64,000 nucleotides of DNA, from the NCBI GenBank assembly GCA_036250225.1, contig JAPZLL010000032.1:186001-250000 (forward strand), in the 5' to 3' direction. Below the pieces are notes generated by a model. It was not told the origin of the DNA. It saw only the letters and a list, made by a program, of their open reading frames with translations, and ran no database searches. Positions 54,301 through 64,000 of this stretch are shown here, piece by piece; positions within the stretch are counted from its first letter, which is position 1, and each line of letters starts with the position of its first letter. The position numbers and the translations under genes were made by a program. The stretch is from Cercophora sp. LCS_1. Taxonomy: Eukaryota; Ascomycota; Sordariomycetes; Sordariales; Lasiosphaeriaceae.

Positions 54301-55383
54301 TTAGTCCTCAAGATATGGGTTAGTAATGTTTTCAAAAATGCTTTCCTCCAAAGACGTCCATCCATTCTTGTCCGGATTCTCCGACCACTTCTTTAGGAGC
54401 GCAACGGATTCTGTCTGATCGACTGATACTTGCAGGTGCCGAGGATTAGGGTAGTCGTCAACAAACTGCTTCTCCGGACGAAGCTTGCGTAGGATAGCGA
54501 GTATCTCGTTCCAGTGAGAACTGTGTCCCCAGCACTGGAGACGTGCATTCTTAACCTCCGGGTCAAGAACAGCTGCGACATGGACCAATGCCACGTCTTT
54601 GACATCCCCGTAGAATGCTGTTGAGAACAGTCAGTTGATGTCTCGGTTCAGGGCTAATAATCGGTTCTTACAAGCTGGCAATGTATCCATGACGACTTTG
54701 TTGGCTCTGTAGGCATGTGCGATCCAGTTGGCCGGTCCTTCGATGTGTTTCTTGTTCAGGGGCTCTCCGGTCAGGCCTGCTGGAGATACGACGTTCACAT
54801 TGAAGTGGAGGTCATGCTCCTTGACGGCCCTCCAGACCTCCTTCTCGGCGGCTACCTTGCTGGCAGGGTAGTTGGCAACGGCATGGCTTGCCCAGGCGGC
54901 TTCAAGGGCCGCGTCATTCCACGAGTCCCGACCGATGATGCCATTGTCGACACCGAGAACAAGCGGCGAGGCGGCAAGGGCGCTGCTGGTAAAGACGACC
55001 GCCTTGACTGATAGCTCTCGGATCGCCGCATTCATAATGGACCGAACGCCGGCAACTGTCGGAGTGATGACCTCGTTTGGGTCTGGGACGATGTTTGTGA
55101 CGTAGGCGGTGTGGATGACAGCAGCGACGCCTTTGACAGCCTCGTCGTAAGCCCCGTCCACGCCAAGGTGAGGGACGGAGACAAGTCCAATGGCACCAGT
55201 GTCGGCATATGACTTGAAGCGGCCTTCCAAGAGCCAGGTGGACTGGGTTGGGTCACGGACTGCACCCCGGACCTTAAATCCCCGGTCGAGAAGTTGGAGG
55301 GAAATGTGGGATGCGAGGAAGCCGCTGGCCCCAGTCACTAGGACCGCCGAACCAGTTGGAATGGAGGTCGCCAAAGAAGACAT
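54301..55383 (-). CDS. NAD(P)-dependent epimerase/reductase (GRE2, dihydroflavonol-reductase-like)
   Basis: Exon 1 is 54672..55383 and exon 2 is 54301..54617. The intron 54618..54671 has a gtaaga donor, an actgac branch and a caacag acceptor, in phase 1. The product is 342 aa. The extended-SDR motifs are VTGASGFLASHI (nucleotide binding), AAVIHTAYVTN, FTSSALAASP and YPASKVAAEK with the catalytic Tyr and Lys. After the splice, YGDVKDVALVHVAAVLDPEV matches the family block VDVRDVAxxHVAAL, which supports the join. Related fungal enzymes reduce methylglyoxal and other aldehydes or ketones with NADPH. The particular substrate here is open. Confidence 0.9.
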
Positions 55384-55956
55384 GGTATTGAGAGAGCTGA
55401 TGGCTTCGCGGCTTTGATGTCCGAAGGCTGCAATTCACAGCCTCGAATTCGCCCCTTATATACTTTCTGGAGTCTGTCAGAGATTTGGACCACCGCTTGC
55501 TTCAACTGAACTTCGCTAGTGCCCTCTCCTCCCAACATTCGTGATGGTTCGACATGGCCTTGTGTGTATTTCTAATCACGTCCTGATGAGGATATCCTCA
55601 GTCTTGGCGAGAACTTGGGTCTGGCAAAGCCTATGACAAAGTTTTATGTCGCCAGTCGGATAGCTGGCAGTTTAAAACGGCCATTGGTGTGAATCAAGTG
55701 GTGTGAAAAATGAGTCCAAAGCGGAAACAGGGTCAGTGTCGGACTCTTTGCCGCTTATGATCAGGATCCATGAATAGCCCCGTCCCGAAAGGGAAATCCT
55801 TCGCCTTGGCGGGGATCGGCGTCTGACAAATGGAAGTTCGGCGTCGGGAACTTTTACCTGGCCTGATCTTGACCTTAAACCTCTTCCGCAACATCAGTCC
55901 CGCGTCAACGATGCCTGGTGCCATCCATCAAGCGCCTCGCCCGTGCATCTCCGAGG
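55384..55956. other. Divergent intergenic region
   Basis: 573 bp between the reductase and the regulator-like gene. Holds the TATA box at 55455..55463. No gene. Confidence 0.5.
55455..55463 (-). promoter_or_regulatory. TATA box of the reductase gene
   Basis: The minus strand reads TATATAAGG about 75 bp upstream of the ATG at 55383. Confidence 0.55.
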
Positions 55957-56923
55957 ATGGATCGTCAGTTTCGATTTGTGACTGTCTCGGATCCGACGCA
56001 AGCCCCCTCATCCGAGTCCAGGAAATTGGCCTATTCGCACGCCTTTCGCCAGGCACACGCCCGGAGAAGACGCGAGCGAATAGAACAATACAGAAAAGAG
56101 ACAGCCAATGAGCCAGTTGGCAAGACCGTAACTGCACCCGATGAGGCCGTGCCAAGTCCCCTATGTCGAGCACTCGACAGTAACAAAGACCCGTTCTCGT
56201 CCTTGGCAAGGCCACTGTCATCAGAGGAATGGTTCCTGTTGGATAGCTGTATGTCGGTCACAACTGACTTGCCCACTGAAGCGTGGGGGACCTAGAAGAT
56301 GCCCCTGACCTTCAAGCAAGCCTTAAGCTTCTTGCTGACGACCTGGTCGCAGATGTCCACGTAATTATCCCGTTTACTATTGGCCACTGCGGCTTACTCG
56401 ACCGTCCGGGAGGCCAGAAGATGCAGATGCTCCGAGAGTGGGTCGGTCTCGCCATCACAGACGATGTGCTCATGGTGGCGGCCATTCTCCTCAGCACATG
56501 CCGCTACATCATGAAGGTCCAGCCAGGTAACCTTGCGATTGCACAATTGGCTCTGCAATACAAGCAGATATGCATTCAAACGCTACTTCGGGAAACGGGT
56601 AACCCTTTTGTCAATGTTGCGACGGTTGCCAAGGCACTTGCCCTTGCTCTTGACGAGGTAATGTCCTACGACGTGACTGGATTATGCCTTGGATATATGG
56701 AAACGCTGACAATCTCTGACCCATGTAGGTGACGGCTGGTGAGCACACTGTGGCTCGGAAGCACGTGGAGGGTGTAGCTGCGATGGTCAATTCGAGCGGT
56801 GGCGTCGAGGAGCTAGGCATGACGGGTCTTTTGGAGCAGATGTATCGGAAGCTCATGGAAATATTTGTACTTGAAGGCCCGGAGAGGAGTTCACCATGTA
56901 CCAAGACATCAAGTCAAGGGTGA
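55957..56923 (+). CDS. Fungal-specific transcription-factor-domain protein without DNA-binding domain
   Basis: The exons are 55957..56248, 56299..56657 and 56729..56923, giving 281 aa. Intron 1 (gtatgt donor, actgac branch, gaag acceptor, phase 1) and intron 2 (gtaatg donor, gtag acceptor, phase 0) restore a single frame. The start FRFVTVSDPTQ followed by AFRQAHARRRRERIEQYRKE, and then DPFSSLARPLSSEEWFLLDS, is the usual pattern of a large fungal regulator-like family. The middle has ITDDVLMVAAILLSTCRYI and VATVAKALALALDE, and after the splice ARKHVEGVAAMVNSSGGVEE. No Zn2Cys6 motif is present. A basic stretch (HARRRRER) could bind nucleic acid or act in nuclear import. The protein is short for the family, so the 3' end may be missing. 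Confidence 0.65.
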
Positions 56924-57098
56924 GGTGACACACCAAAAAGAGTTCTGATTCAACTTTTAGCATTGCTGAGCGCCAAGTGCATGCGCCGTGACCATTGCTC
57001 AGGGCCTGCTCAATAGCAGCATTGCACATTGGAAGGGCCAGGGCATCGGCCACTGGAAATCGTTAGCATGATCTTCTCCCTTGACTAACCGACAGTCC

Positions 57099-57468
57099 TT
57101 ACGCTTCAGAATGCCCGGCGCCCTTGGCACTCAGGCAATGGTCAGTCGTCGTGCACTTGCCGGCAAATCCGAGCCGGCTCGTCGTGCAGGTGCGTTTGAT
57201 GCAGCAGCGGTTGCTCGCACCTCCGGCGCATCGGTCAGGAACCCAGTAGCCCATATCTGCGAGACACCATGAAGGGGGTCCGCAGATTCCATAGACGTTC
57301 TGCGCATCGAGTATTGTCAGTCCCAGATCCAGCAACACAACATTTGAAGAGACGCAGGGTCAGACTCACCCCGTATTTGGCACCGTCGTAGTAATAGCAT
57401 GATTCTCCAAATGCCAATACCGAGAGCACTGTGAGGAGGCAGAGGAGGATTATGTCGAGGTCCTTCAT
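57099..57468 (-). CDS. Small secreted cysteine-rich protein
   Basis: Exon 1 is 57370..57468 and exon 2 is 57099..57299. The intron 57300..57369 has a gtgagt donor, an actgac branch and a gcgcag acceptor, in phase 0. The product is 99 aa. Residues 1-21 are a signal peptide (IILLCLLTVLSVLAFG). The mature part has about ten cysteines in the order C-x(13)-C-x(5)-C-x(13)-C-x(7)-CC-x(4)-C-x(10)-C-x(6)-C (approximate), including GICGPPSWCLADMGYWVPDR and RCCIKRTC. This resembles the cysteine-rich module found before NlpC/P60 or lysozyme-type domains in some fungal secreted proteins, here standing alone. The minus strand has a TATTTAAAG element about 95 bp upstream. A secreted effector or antimicrobial role is possible but unproven. 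Confidence 0.75.
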
Positions 57469-58041
57469 GGCGTGTGAGGCTGGTTGCGCTTGACGGTGGG
57501 TAGAAGGCGTTGTGAATGAGAATTTGATTGACGAAGATGGCAATATCGGGAGGACATGATACTTTAAATAGTTCTCTTCTATCATCGAGACCACTTAGAG
57601 CCAGGATCAAGTGCTCAGAAGCTAACCGGGTTTGCGGCATGATCAATATACGCCGCTGCAGGAACAACGTGTGTCGCCCACCCCAACTGGATAGCAATCA
57701 CCAAAGACGCATTCGCATAAAGTGGTATGCTACGTAAAAGTCTTTAGCATTGCCACAATCACTTGAGTCGCGTGGATGAATGCTACTTTAGTGAGTGATA
57801 CCGAGAATGTTGACGGATCCGAGAGCCGGTAGCGAGTCGTCAAGCTTGGGGAGCTGAACTAGGCCAAGAATCGTCAGGGACACAGCCTCTCTTCTCGGGC
57901 CACTTGGCGGAGAGTTCTCTCCTGACGCCAAGATCAAAATCACAAGAAACTCGTATGAGCAGACATAATACCAACTCGCCGGGTTCTAGCAGCCAGCCGG
58001 CGCTTCCCTGTTCTCTTAACGAACCCTTACACCACGGTTCC
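57469..58041. other. Intergenic
   Basis: 573 bp: promoter of the secreted gene and 3' flank of the RBR gene. No gene. Confidence 0.45.
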
Positions 58042-60654
58042 CTACCAGCGGTAGCCAATGCCCCCATGAGCCCGATTCATATGGTCGTAACAAGGTCCAC
58101 TCTCCTTGAAAGTCTGCATGCATTCCCAACAAATATGCGTCCCGCACCCTCCGCACGTCATATGATTGCAGCCGTCCGTCTTCTCAATGGGAGTTTTACA
58201 CTTGGGGCAGTCCTTGATCCCGAGACGCTCCTTGGCCTCTTCCAACGCAGCATACCCGCCCGATGCCATATCCTGGTGTTCGACGCACGTCATTCCAGGA
58301 TGCGAGACGTGACAGCGGGTACACACGGCCGTCAAACAGTTGGGGCAGGTGAAAACCGTGACGGCCTCGCCATCCATCGCCCGATAGATCTGCTCACAGT
58401 CGGGCTTGGGACAGAAGTGAAAAACATCAGGTCGACGACGGATATATGTCTCAAAGGATGCTTCTAGCACCTCTTCAAACACACGCGAGGGTAGACTCTC
58501 CTGGAGTTCGACGAGGGCCAATGTTGACTTGCACTTGCTCGAGTCGCCCTCGCATGCGAGTTGGAAGTCTGTATGGCCAGAGGCTGCTCCAGAGAGGCAG
58601 AACTGCTCAAAACAGTCTGCGCAGTACGTGTGGCCGCAGGCAGTCCGGATTGGGCTTTCAGCCCCGGTCCAGCAAATCGAACAATCCGGAGCCTCTGAGG
58701 CGTTGCGCGTTGGTTGTGCGGATCCAGGTTCTTGTTGTGCAACGGCCATCTCAAGGGCAACGCGGTAGTCCCTCTCCGAGCCCGTGACCACGATTCGCTT
58801 AGGGGTCGAGATGATATCTAGAGCAACCTTGCGACCAAGGACGGCGGCGATCTCCCTGAACCCCCCGCGACAGGCCCAGGCAAACTGAGCGTCATCGAGC
58901 TTGACCCCTTTGGATACAGATACATCCTCGGTCGCCATCTTCACCAGGTGCACTTGAGCCTGCCTGCAGCCATCGGCCGGACCAAAGAGATGTAGCCGCG
59001 ACATGCGCTTGTTCCTCACAATCGCGATGCCCAATGTCTCCTCGAGTCTCTTGATTCTCTGGAAGAGATCTCCGTTGACGGTGAAAGCGGGCGACCAGAT
59101 GATATTCTTGTCAGCATCCATGGCAACCTCTCCCGCGAGCGTCTTCTCAAGAGCCTGTTTTGCCCCGGCAACCGCTTTGTTGTCCTCTCCCTCCAGCCTC
59201 AAGACCCTGAAACCGTTGCATTTGGAAGCGTCGTAGACGGTCAGGAAGACGTGGTTTACCAGCCACGATGGGCTCAGGCTATCAATTGTAGGCTTGAGGA
59301 CTTGGTAGATGCGACCGGCGACTTTGAACCGGGCAGAGTAGATAGCCTGGATGTTGAGCCTGAGTTTGTTGTTGAAAGGCAACACCCACCCGTTTAGCTC
59401 GGCAACCGCTCTGATAGCATCGCCGTCGCTCTGGAATCGCCCCTTGGCCTTGGCTCGCTTTCCGCCGAGAGTGGCGTCTTCCCACCAGTCGAGGGCGCCG
59501 ACCTCCATCAGTTTCGACTTGATCAACGCGTTGGCAATCTCCATGTCGCACGTGTAGCTCGGCTTCCCAAGCTCGACATGCATAGGCCTGATGGAAACAG
59601 GAATGGTTTTCTCGACATCGCCGCGGCTAGCATCCCCAGGAACATCGGTGAGCATGACGGTAAACGCCTGCGTGTTGTACGCTCCTCTAGGGCGAGAACC
59701 AGACACACCATGAGCCTTGACGGTCTGGCTACACACGGTCGACTTTCCCGAGACAAACCTGTCGTTGATCTTTTGTGCCACGGCTTGCGACTTGAAGTTC
59801 ATCCAGGCGGTTCTCATGGGGCGATGCCACGAGCAATGGACCTTCTTGCATTCCACCCGCTGGGAGCTGGAGCCTTGAGGCATAGGAGCGTTTATGGCTG
59901 TTGCCTTGACATCGAATCGATTCAGCCTGTTCTTGGCCTTGGACTTCTCTTCGACGGCACTACAAGCGCGTTTGGCGAATGTTGGGTCCTCGACGCGGAT
60001 GTCCGCCACGCAGCTTGTTCCGTTTCCAACAGGAGGGACCCGTATGTTCTCGGCGAGGACGGTAACGCCCAGCTTGGCCAAGAGCTGGCAGACGCTGAGC
60101 GGTGTGGTATCGACGGGGAGATTGCTGAGGCGAACGGCTGAGAAGTCGGATTGCAAGTATGCCTTTTGGACCGTTGCGCCATCTGCGAAGTGGACGGCAG
60201 CACCGTGGATCTGTCGTACCCAGCTGTCTGGTTTCTCGTCTGGCTCGAGGTTCTGTAATGGCCAGCTGTTAGCGTGTGTACCTATGTCTGTGTGGACGGG
60301 TACACCTCAGCCACCTACCTCGCTTGTGGAAGAGTCAGGCGTTTCTTCAGACGCCTCCATGCCGGCGCCATCCGGATGGGCAAACGGACATGCTTGTGCC
60401 TTGAGACAGCTTCCTTGGATGTAGAAACGACATGGCACTTGCGATCTTGTGTCTTCCCGCTCACTCAACTCCTCCTTCGTGCCGTTGTCAGGAGCAGCTG
60501 GTGGCTTGGGAGCCCCGACAGCATCATGGGAAAACGGGCAAGCGACTCCGTTGCGACAAGCCCCGCGTGCAAAGAAAGAGCACGGAGACCGGTGTCCAGT
60601 TGGCTCGCGGGCTTTGGCAGGACGCCAGGGGAGTCGAACCGTTCTTGCATCCAT
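58042..60654 (-). CDS. CCCH zinc-finger RBR-type E3 ubiquitin ligase
   Basis: Exon 1 is 60319..60654 and exon 2 is 58042..60252. The intron 60253..60318 has a gtaggt donor, a gctaaca branch and a tacag acceptor, in phase 0. The product is 848 aa. Two CCCH fingers lie near residues 25-95 (CSFFARGACRNGVACPFSH and CRFYIQGSCLKAQACPFAH). A long middle part contains RRM-like and KH-like segments (AVRLSNLPVDTTPLSVCQLL). The RBR module starts at residue 636 with RING1 CSICWTG, CGHTYCADC. IBR follows (CPKPDCEQIY to CTRCHVSHPGMTC), then RING2 CPKC…TDGCNHMTCGGCGTHICWEC. Cys807 in GCNHMTC is the expected thioester-forming residue. The CCCH and RBR combination suggests an RNA-associated ubiquitin ligase (inference). 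Confidence 0.9.
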
Positions 60655-61441
60655 TATGGACGCGGCAGAGGTCACTGTTGACGAAAAAGAAATAATGTCG
60701 GGATTTTCGTTTGCGACAAGAAACTAAATTTTGGTCGTTGGAGTGAAAGAAAGAGTAGGGCCAGAGATCGGGTACCAAAAGACGGGGCAAACAGAGTGAG
60801 GCCTACAGCTTCGGATGGGATGGCAGGAGCAATGATTGGATGAAATGAACCAATGGTGTCGCAGCCGTGGTTGCACAGCATCCGCCTCTCTTCGTTGGCA
60901 ATCAAGAACGAGTGAAATCCATCACCCCTTGATCTGTGACAAATGGACCTTGCGGTATTTACGATGGCACGGCTTGCTCACCCACCAATTCAAATTCAAG
61001 TCCACAGGCTGGCAACTTCAATAAACGTATTTTCAAAGAATGATTCAGTTTATAAAATGAAATAGTCTGTGCACATTTCGTACCGAGAGAGAAGGTACCG
61101 TGGGGGCTAGAGAGTCTCGGGACGTGTAGTTCGATAGTCTCTTATACCGCTGGTTGATGGACCCTAGGTTTACCGCTTCATATTGGCTTCCACCTAGGTG
61201 CCTGCCTCACATCACTACTACTGGATGGTAATCTCCTTTAACCACGGCTTCAGAGCTCCAGTCCCAGAGAAATGTCGGCCGAAAGGTCCCCCAACTTCCC
61301 ACAGCACGACCGACCCGATCCGTTGATATACATGACTGTCGGGGTCATGGTGACCAAGGAGGAGGCAAAAGATTTCGCCACCAACATCTCCCCCACCGGT
61401 TGGAAAAAATGAGAGGCTCAAAAGTAACACGTCAACCTCTC
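60655..61441. other. Intergenic
   Basis: Promoter of the RBR gene and 3' flank of the HET relic. Palindrome-like cctaggt and ccacctaggtg words occur near 61165-61200. No gene supported. Confidence 0.4.
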
Positions 61442-62287
61442 CTACGGTAAATGGATCCGCGCCTGGAAAGACGTGGAAGCCTCCGCGTTCTGGTACACGC
61501 TTGGTCGCATAGAGAGTGACTGGGGCGAAAACCTAACATCAAGTTGCCTAAATAACGTGTTCAGGCGCTGGGTAGGGGGGAAACCGCTATGGCATGACGT
61601 TGACGAAGCAGCGATAATTGTCACCGTTGACATGGCGTAAACCGTCGCCATCTTGGTTGCCTCTTGCTCCCAGTCGGATTGGCTGTCTTGGATGATACAG
61701 AGGGCGTCGGCATATGACGGCAAATCCAACTCAAACTCGCTGGGGAGGCGACTGACGCTACCAGAAACAGTCTCTGAATAAGAGGCAAGTGTTTTTTTTT
61801 TAGCCCGGGATCGCGATTGGTATGGTGAGAAGCATAGTATCAGGAAACGATGCGTGCTAACCTTTGGTAAGCGATAGGGAACCGGCAGCCGAGGATCCTG
61901 GTGATCCAAATTGCCAGTGACGAATCTCTAGGTCAGATGGCCCCAGAATGCTAACTTCAATTGAGTCATGATCGTCAGGCACGGTTCCAGGCAATGGATT
62001 GTTGCTTGATAAAACGCCTTGCACAATTGGCAACCTTCCATGTCGGACTCCTGGGCGATCCGCAGATCCTCACAGCTGAAATTCCCCTGCGTCTTGAATC
62101 CAGAAGTGGTGGTCCATTGGGAGTCCGGGGGAGCACAGAGGGAAAAGCACTCATCACAGAGGCCATCAAGGTTGCGAAACAGGGCCCATGTTGCATCGCC
62201 CTCGGGTGGGAAGATTCCGAGTTGGCTCCGCAGTCTTCCGATTCGCCCATGCTCATAGAGCACCAACGAAGTGGTGTTCGCATCCAT
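61442..62287 (-). pseudogene. Degenerate HET-domain gene
   Basis: The ATG at 62287 begins a Cys-containing N-terminal region (LDGLCDECFSLC, then EGCQLCKAFYQA). Many HET proteins have such a part before the domain. The frame ends at 61928, and conserved-looking sequence resumes in another frame (SILGPSDLEIRHWQFGSPGS). Further down, DALCIIQDSQSDWEQEATKM and YAMSTVTIIAASS are clear HET-domain blocks (61442..61780 region). The central YxxLSYxWG part that should lie between these pieces is missing. A 10-nt A-tract near 61793 and gttagc-like donor sequence at about 61860 do not give a clean join. I read it as a broken gene. Confidence 0.65.
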
Positions 62288-63290
62288 CGTAGAAGGCCAG
62301 TGCGGTTGGTTGGGCACCTGTAGGTAGTGAGAGCTGAGGATTATCTCGCTGAGAGGCTGGATGCCTGGCGAACTTACCCCGCCCCGTTGGAAAGCACTAC
62401 ACGTGTACTCTCTTCCCGTCGCTTGCAGCTAATCAGGGCGCCCTGACGATTTTCAACAACTCATTGCATGGGAGCCGTTCCTATGGATTACGCGTCACTT
62501 ACTTTTCATCGAAAGGAAACTTCAGTCGGGGGACTGACGACGGGCCATTGAGGCTGTGCGGGAAGAGTCGGGGAAAGCTAAGGACAAATCAGCCACAGCT
62601 CACCCCAGCTCAGGACTACGAACGAAAAAGAAAATTTCGTGTGCCCAGATTCGTCTCAGATAACCGGGCTGGAACACACGCCGCCAAGGGGAGATCCGGC
62701 TTGGCGGGACGCGAACTTCGCTTCGCAGACAATGACCTTCTACATCTCGGCGACGAGCTCCGGCGTACATCCTTCTCAAATAACACATCGGATGGAGCGT
62801 CCCAGAGGTTTCTCGAAATTATCTCTAGGGCGAAATCCGTGCAACTAGACGGCGCCTTATCCCCACCAATTATTGCGAGCCCCATCTCCATCCCCATCCC
62901 CTACCAAACGCCAGAGCCGCGTAGGCGTGGGCGTAGGTGTGGGCGTAGGCGTGGGCGTGGCAATGTGCGAGGGCGACAACCATACTACAGCCCTGCCGCT
63001 ACGAGTCCCACCAACGTGCCCGTTCAATTCAACGAATTCCATACGGCGCCTAGAAACACCGGGCCGATGCCGCAGTACGCTTATTAAACCCACCGCTTCA
63101 TAATACGGCTCAGGGCGCCACAGCATGGGGAAGTTCAAATCGGAGACAACAACTTCCATTTAGTCACCCGGCCACTCCTCAGTTCCACTCATACCCGAGC
63201 GCTGCGGCTCCAGCTGTCGACCAAGGCGCTGGTTATCCCGAAACAACCCAGAATTCTAAGCGCAATAGCATTTTTCGTTATCTGCGAGAC
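62288..63290. other. Intergenic with a short GC-rich hexamer repeat
   Basis: About 1 kb. An open plus-strand frame at 62464..63087 starts without ATG and has no family character, so it is not called. Repeat at 62921..62961. Confidence 0.45.
62921..62961 (+). repeat. GTRGGC hexamer tandem repeat
   Basis: Seven units of GTAGGC, GTGGGC or GTAGGT alternate without gaps. Confidence 0.85.
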
Positions 63291-63769
63291 TCACGTCTTG
63301 AGCTGATAGACAGCTCCCAGATTGCCCTCGGTGTCCTCAAAGAAGCGATAGAGTCCATACTCGCCTTCCTTCTCCGCGCCGCTCAACATCTTTCCACCAG
63401 CCTTGTCGATCACGTCGCCAATCTTTTCAACATCCTCGACAAGCCAGTACAGACAAATACCACCACGTCCAGGGGCAAGATTGCCGGTCTTGTCTGGGCC
63501 GTCGCGGATGCAGCCCGAGAGCGTCACGTCGGGGTTAAAGTCAAACTTGATGAATTCGGGCGCCTTTCCACCCTCCGTGTCTGCGGCCGTGGGAGGTTTG
63601 AACTCCCAGTTGAAGACGGTCGAGTAGAACTTGTGGGCTGTGGTGAACTGTTAGCTCCCTGCATCCGGAGCGGAACAAGACGAAACACACCTCTAGTCTT
63701 GTCGTGGGATGCAATGTCAATCCAGACGGGCGAGCCCATCTTGGGCGGCTTCCACTCCGAAGCAGACAT
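63291..63769 (-). CDS. Glyoxalase/VOC-fold protein
   Basis: Exon 1 is 63691..63769 and exon 2 is 63291..63637. The intron 63638..63690 has a gtgtgt donor, a gctaaca branch and a caccacag acceptor, in phase 1. The product is 141 aa. The pattern is that of single-domain VOC proteins: GSPVWIDIASHD at the start, then AHKFYSTVFNWEFKPP. A middle FIKFDFNPDVTLSGC and GGICLYWLVEDVEKIGDVID follow, and the end is YGLYRFFEDTEGNLGAVYQL. Members include glyoxalases, dioxygenases and resistance proteins. The metal-binding residues are not all conserved here, since the first position holds Asp rather than His, so the activity is open. Confidence 0.85.
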
Positions 63770-64000
63770 TTTTTGTGGTGGTGGTGTCAATGGCGGGGAG
63801 ATGACGGGGATATGTTGGTTGGTCTTGGCGGCCAACAAAGCTTGCAAAGTGCAAGAAATAACAATGATGAATCGCAAACAAACGACGGCTTTTATTCCCA
63901 GCCATGGCCTCGGCGATACAGAGAGAGTGCTCGCAGCTCCGACTTGCGACCGAGATTTCCTTCCCTGAGGTCTGGTGCAAGCATTGACACATTCGGTGGG
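63770..64000. other. Window end, upstream of the VOC gene
   Basis: Presumed promoter of the 63769 gene. Nothing else seen. Confidence 0.4.

Noticed and set aside
62464..63087. 208-codon plus-strand frame with Arg/Gly repeats
   Set aside because: No ATG near the start, and the Arg/Gly part is only the translation of a hexamer DNA repeat. No family character elsewhere.

Overview
The window is nuclear DNA of a filamentous ascomycete (Pezizomycotina, most likely Sordariomycetes). Evidence: short 45-90 nt introns with GT(A/G)NGT donors and CTAAC/CTGAC branch points, HET-domain genes, Zn2Cys6 and fungal-specific regulators, a fungal homocitrate synthase, and small cysteine-rich secreted proteins. 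Gene models were built by hand from splice signals and reading-frame continuity. Function calls come from recognising family motifs; no database search was run.

Left part (1-9.3 kb), all on the minus strand: two tandem paralogous multi-pass membrane proteins (the first cut by the window edge, the second carrying three 1-base shifts), a HET-domain gene whose start carries an acylation-type sequence, an intron-containing tRNA-Glu, a CorA-like membrane protein and a small secreted protein. 9.8-12.9 kb: a GAL80/Gfo-Idh-MocA-type protein divergent from a Zn2Cys6 regulator. 13.4-16.4 kb: a single-pass membrane protein and a secreted protein with an acidic Pro/Tyr tail. 16.4-20.5 kb is gene-poor and holds a CorA-like 3' relic and an amino-acid permease pseudogene.

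20.8-27.9 kb is the most unusual part: an unrecognised 465-aa gene followed by a divergent pair encoding long alpha-helical proteins. Each of the pair has coiled coils flanking a hydrophobic segment, the layout of ClyA/Cry6-type two-component alpha-pore-forming proteins; one also has a DUF3395-like beta domain. 28.2-35 kb: a group A FAD monooxygenase, a beta-carbonic anhydrase and a kinase-like protein with a degenerate catalytic loop and a C-terminal membrane helix.

36-64 kb is mostly conserved housekeeping sequence: an Arg/Ser-rich protein of DUF8035 type, homocitrate synthase (ten exons, including 8-nt and 16-nt exons), an NRDE/TANGO2 protein, a conserved coiled-coil protein interrupted by one in-frame amber codon, TFIIH subunit TFB2, a hotdog thioesterase (seven exons) and a copper amine oxidase. 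These are followed by a GRE2-like reductase, a regulator without a DNA-binding domain, a cysteine-rich secreted protein, a CCCH-RBR ubiquitin ligase, a HET relic and a glyoxalase-fold protein. No transposon, CRISPR or obvious secondary-metabolite cluster was seen.
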